Assembly (NCBI RefSeq): GCF_018326425.1
Contig: NZ_AP024601.1
Span: 2,530,001-2,594,000 of the forward strand
Direction: 5' to 3'
DNA: 64,000 bases
Origin: Polycladomyces abyssicola
GTDB taxonomy: Bacteria; Bacillota; Bacilli; Thermoactinomycetales; JIR-001
A program made the position numbers and the translations under genes. Of the stretch, positions 62,002 to 64,000 are shown one piece after another (positions within the stretch are counted from its first letter, which is position 1; every line of letters begins with the position of its first letter). A model generated the notes under the pieces. That model did not search any database. It was given only the letters and a program-made list of their open reading frames with translations, and had not been told where the DNA came from.

Positions 62002-63822
62002 TTAACGAATAACAATCCCGTATTCTTTCAACCACGTGTTCACTTGGATGAGGTATTCCAGCAATTTGGTGATTCTACCGTCATTAAGATCTGTTTTTCC
62101 ATCTATAATCGCTTCCACTTTCTTTTTGTCGATCAGCGGTAACACCGGGGAATTGGCATCGCTCAAAATGTCTTTCATCCAGCGCTTGACCGCTTGGAAA
62201 TAGTTCGGATTTTGTGCGGTCGGATATGCGCTTTTTCGGCGGTAAAGTACATCGTCCGGCAAATAACCCTTCAGTGCGCGCCGCAAAATCCCTTTTTCGA
62301 TGTTATCAACCGTTTTCATTTTATATGGGACATTAAACAGGTATTCCACCAAGCGATAATCACAGAACGGAACACGCACTTCAAACCCGACATAACTGCT
62401 GGTGCGGTCTTTGCGGTCGAGCATGAACGGCAAGAAACGGGTGATAAAGAGATAAGACATTTCCCGCTGACGCGCTTCCAATACCGTTTCACCGGGCAGT
62501 GCCGGCACTTCGGCAATCGCTTCTTCGTATCTCGCCGCTACATATTCATCCGGACGGGCTTTTTCCAACGCTTCCGGGGACATGACCCTGCTGATGAAAC
62601 CGGTGCTCACCAGCCACGGGAACGTGCGGGCATTCAGAAACTCTTCTTGGTGGAACCAGGGATAACCGCTGAACACCTCGTCCGCCGATTCACCGGACAA
62701 GGCCACCGTCGCATCTTTTTTCATCTCTCTGAACAACAAATACAGCGATGTTTCCATTTCCCCGATACCCGGCAAATCGCGGGCTCGAAGCGGCACCAGC
62801 ATGTGCTCCAGCAGTTCATCCGTATCCAGGACAATGGTGTGATGCTCGGTTTTCACATGTTCGGACACCCGTTTGACCCAGGGTTGGTCCAAATCGCGGT
62901 GGAGCAAGTCTTCCTGGAAGTCCCGGTCACTGCCGACAAAATCGAGTGAATACGTATGGAGCGTTTTCCCTTCCCGGCCGAGTTCTTTCCCGGCAATCGC
63001 CGTCAACCCGCTGGAGTCCAAACCACCGGAGAGCATCGCCACGAGCGGCATATCGGAAATCAGTTGGCGCCGCACGGTATCTTCCAAGATTTCGCGAATG
63101 CGCTCAGCAGTCGTCTCCACATCATCCGTGTGCGGTTTGCTTTTCAGCTCCCAATAACGGGTAATGCGTTTTCCTTCTCGCGTGAACACAACGGTATGGC
63201 CGGCACGCACTTCTTTCACATCTTTGTACACCCCGACGCCAGGAGTGCGCATCGGCCCCATGCCGAAAATCTCAGCCAACCCGTCCTGATCCAATTCCGG
63301 TTTGACAGCCGTATGCGCGAGCAAAGCTTTGATTTCGGAAGCAAACAAGACGGCGCTACCGCGTTCGGCATAGAAAAGCGGCTTGACCCCCAAGTGGTCG
63401 CGACCCAAAAACAGTTTCTGATCCGCTTCATCCCAAATGGCAAAAGCGAAAATCCCGTTCAGATGACGAACGCAATCTTCGCCCCATTCCAAATAGGTGT
63501 GCAACAGCACTTCTGTATCGGAATTGGTCTTGAATACATGGCCGCGCTCCTGTAACAGACGGCGCAACTCAAGATAGTTATAAATCTCTCCGTTGTATGT
63601 CAATGTATAAACACGATCCCCTTGGCGATACACCATTGGCTGAAGACCGCCTTCCGGATCGATCACAATCAGGCGGCGGTGCGCCAAAGCGGCCCTTTCC
63701 GACAGCCAAAATCCGTCCGCATCCGGTCCGCGATGGCGAATCGCCTGGGCCATTTTTTCCAGGACCGGCCGCTCACCCGAAAGATCTTTTTCCCAATCGA
63801 TCCAACCGGCGATACCACACAT
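62002..63822 (-). CDS. asnB: Asparagine synthase (glutamine-hydrolysing)
   Basis: A 606-residue class II amidotransferase. After Met comes the nucleophile Cys2 in CGIAGWIDWEKDLSGE; the GATase_2 domain continues with RRLIVIDPEGGLQPM and LTYNGEIYNYLELRRLL. The synthetase domain has AMLSGGLDSSGLTAIAGKEL (PP-loop, about residue 257) and VALSGESADEVFSGYPWFHQ. It makes asparagine from aspartate, ATP and glutamine. The start ATG 63822 follows GGAGATGG and yields the required N-terminal Cys. The longer 63831 reading would block the active site. Confidence 0.95.
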   Translation of the reverse strand: MCGIAGWIDWEKDLSGERPVLEKMAQAIRHRGPDADGFWLSERAALAHRRLIVIDPEGGLQPMVYRQGDRVYTLTYNGEIYNYLELRRLLQERGHVFKTNSDTEVLLHTYLEWGEDCVRHLNGIFAFAIWDEADQKLFLGRDHLGVKPLFYAERGSAVLFASEIKALLAHTAVKPELDQDGLAEIFGMGPMRTPGVGVYKDVKEVRAGHTVVFTREGKRITRYWELKSKPHTDDVETTAERIREILEDTVRRQLISDMPLVAMLSGGLDSSGLTAIAGKELGREGKTLHTYSLDFVGSDRDFQEDLLHRDLDQPWVKRVSEHVKTEHHTIVLDTDELLEHMLVPLRARDLPGIGEMETSLYLLFREMKKDATVALSGESADEVFSGYPWFHQEEFLNARTFPWLVSTGFISRVMSPEALEKARPDEYVAARYEEAIAEVPALPGETVLEARQREMSYLFITRFLPFMLDRKDRTSSYVGFEVRVPFCDYRLVEYLFNVPYKMKTVDNIEKGILRRALKGYLPDDVLYRRKSAYPTAQNPNYFQAVKRWMKDILSDANSPVLPLIDKKKVEAIIDGKTDLNDGRITKLLEYLIQVNTWLKEYGIVIR

Positions 63823-64000
63823 GTGTACCATCTCCTATCCATAACTGTAATGGAAAGCGGCTCCGACACAATCATACAATTCCATTTTTTAAACAAACCG
63901 TTTTTTAAACGACACATTGTCAATTATAATACTGTTAACGGTGATTACAATGATCAATTCCGGGCGATTTGTCGATTATGCAACAAATCGAATAGATTTG
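63823..64000. other. Leader upstream of asnB
   Basis: No gene. Two copies of TTTTTTAAACAAACC/TTTTTTAAACGACAC occur at 63883-63909, which may be regulatory; no clear match to a known operator. Confidence 0.4.

Noticed and set aside
62194-62949. Plus-strand 251-residue frame
   Set aside because: Antisense to asnB.
1-64000. CRISPR arrays, rRNA and tRNA genes
   Set aside because: No regularly spaced repeats of CRISPR type, no rRNA-like blocks and no cloverleaf with CCA-end context seen by reading; a tRNAscan and CRISPR search would settle this.

Overview
The window is chromosomal DNA from a spore-forming, Gram-positive Bacillota. It carries cortex-lytic and coat genes (cwlJ-gerQ, sleB), an alpha/beta small acid-soluble spore protein, two SAM (S-box) riboswitches, a BglG/PRD-type PTS regulator, an ECF sigma/anti-sigma pair and gbsAB. 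Gram-positive ribosome binding sites are strong, and TTG and GTG starts are frequent. Core genes have mid-range, slightly G+C-rich codon use, which fits Thermoactinomycetaceae or a related thermophilic Bacillales group. That placement is an inference; no rRNA or tRNA gene was seen.

Layout. (1) 1-21 kb is an ordinary core region, mostly on the minus strand. It holds a sulfite/nitrite reductase behind a SAM riboswitch, ytoQ, cwlJ-gerQ, an amidohydrolase, an M32 carboxypeptidase, an ASCH protein, RNase Z, mntH, a lipoprotein, rlmCD, hom behind a second SAM riboswitch, an FAH-family enzyme, an MGDG-type glycosyltransferase, a SASP, azoR, sleB, sodA and a HAD phosphatase. (2) 21-31.7 kb is an A+T-rich accessory zone full of gene remnants: an IS200/IS605 right-end scar, two methyltransferase fragments, a PrsA/SurA-like tail, a resolvase tail, a frameshifted GNAT, a frameshifted membrane protein and an ANT(6) aminoglycoside adenylyltransferase tail with an in-frame stop. 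Between them lie small intact genes, including a DUF1963-like protein and a DUF3885 (YxiF-like) protein of the kind seen as orphan toxin immunity genes. (3) 31.7-35.1 kb is a truncated Tn3-family transposon of the TnpI class: tnpA lacks its C-terminus, tnpI is intact, and a TnpI-type inverted-repeat recombination site follows. (4) 35.1-42.9 kb is an envelope block: YkvA and DedA membrane proteins, an RND exporter, a PAP2 phosphatase, and an ECF sigma/anti-sigma/membrane-protein operon. Matching ECF-like promoter sequences precede the phosphatase and the sigma gene. (5) 42.9-53.5 kb holds a DUF819 protein, an ascorbate-type PTS (EIIC, EIIB and a PRD regulator with fused EIIB/EIIA) preceded by a cre-like site, an amino-acid permease, a cupin, two tandem L,D-transpeptidases with SH3 repeats, and a small amidohydrolase. 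(6) 54-60.5 kb is a choline/glycine-betaine island: an SSS-family symporter divergent from gbsA-gbsB, then a DinB protein and a decayed MFS transporter. (7) 60.5-61.9 kb is an intact tnpB-only IS200/IS605-type element inside the MFS remnant. (8) The window ends with asnB.

The most distinctive signals are listed here. Three loci share one IS605-type right end (near 21.18, 53.96 and 60.53 kb), only one of them with tnpB. A self-contained ECF envelope-stress module has candidate autoregulated promoters. A Tn3/TnpI element is truncated. The 21-31 kb graveyard includes a perfect 22-bp-arm palindrome and a 115-bp element bounded by 12-bp perfect inverted repeats. The second L,D-transpeptidase appears to lack a canonical start codon upstream of its signal peptide.
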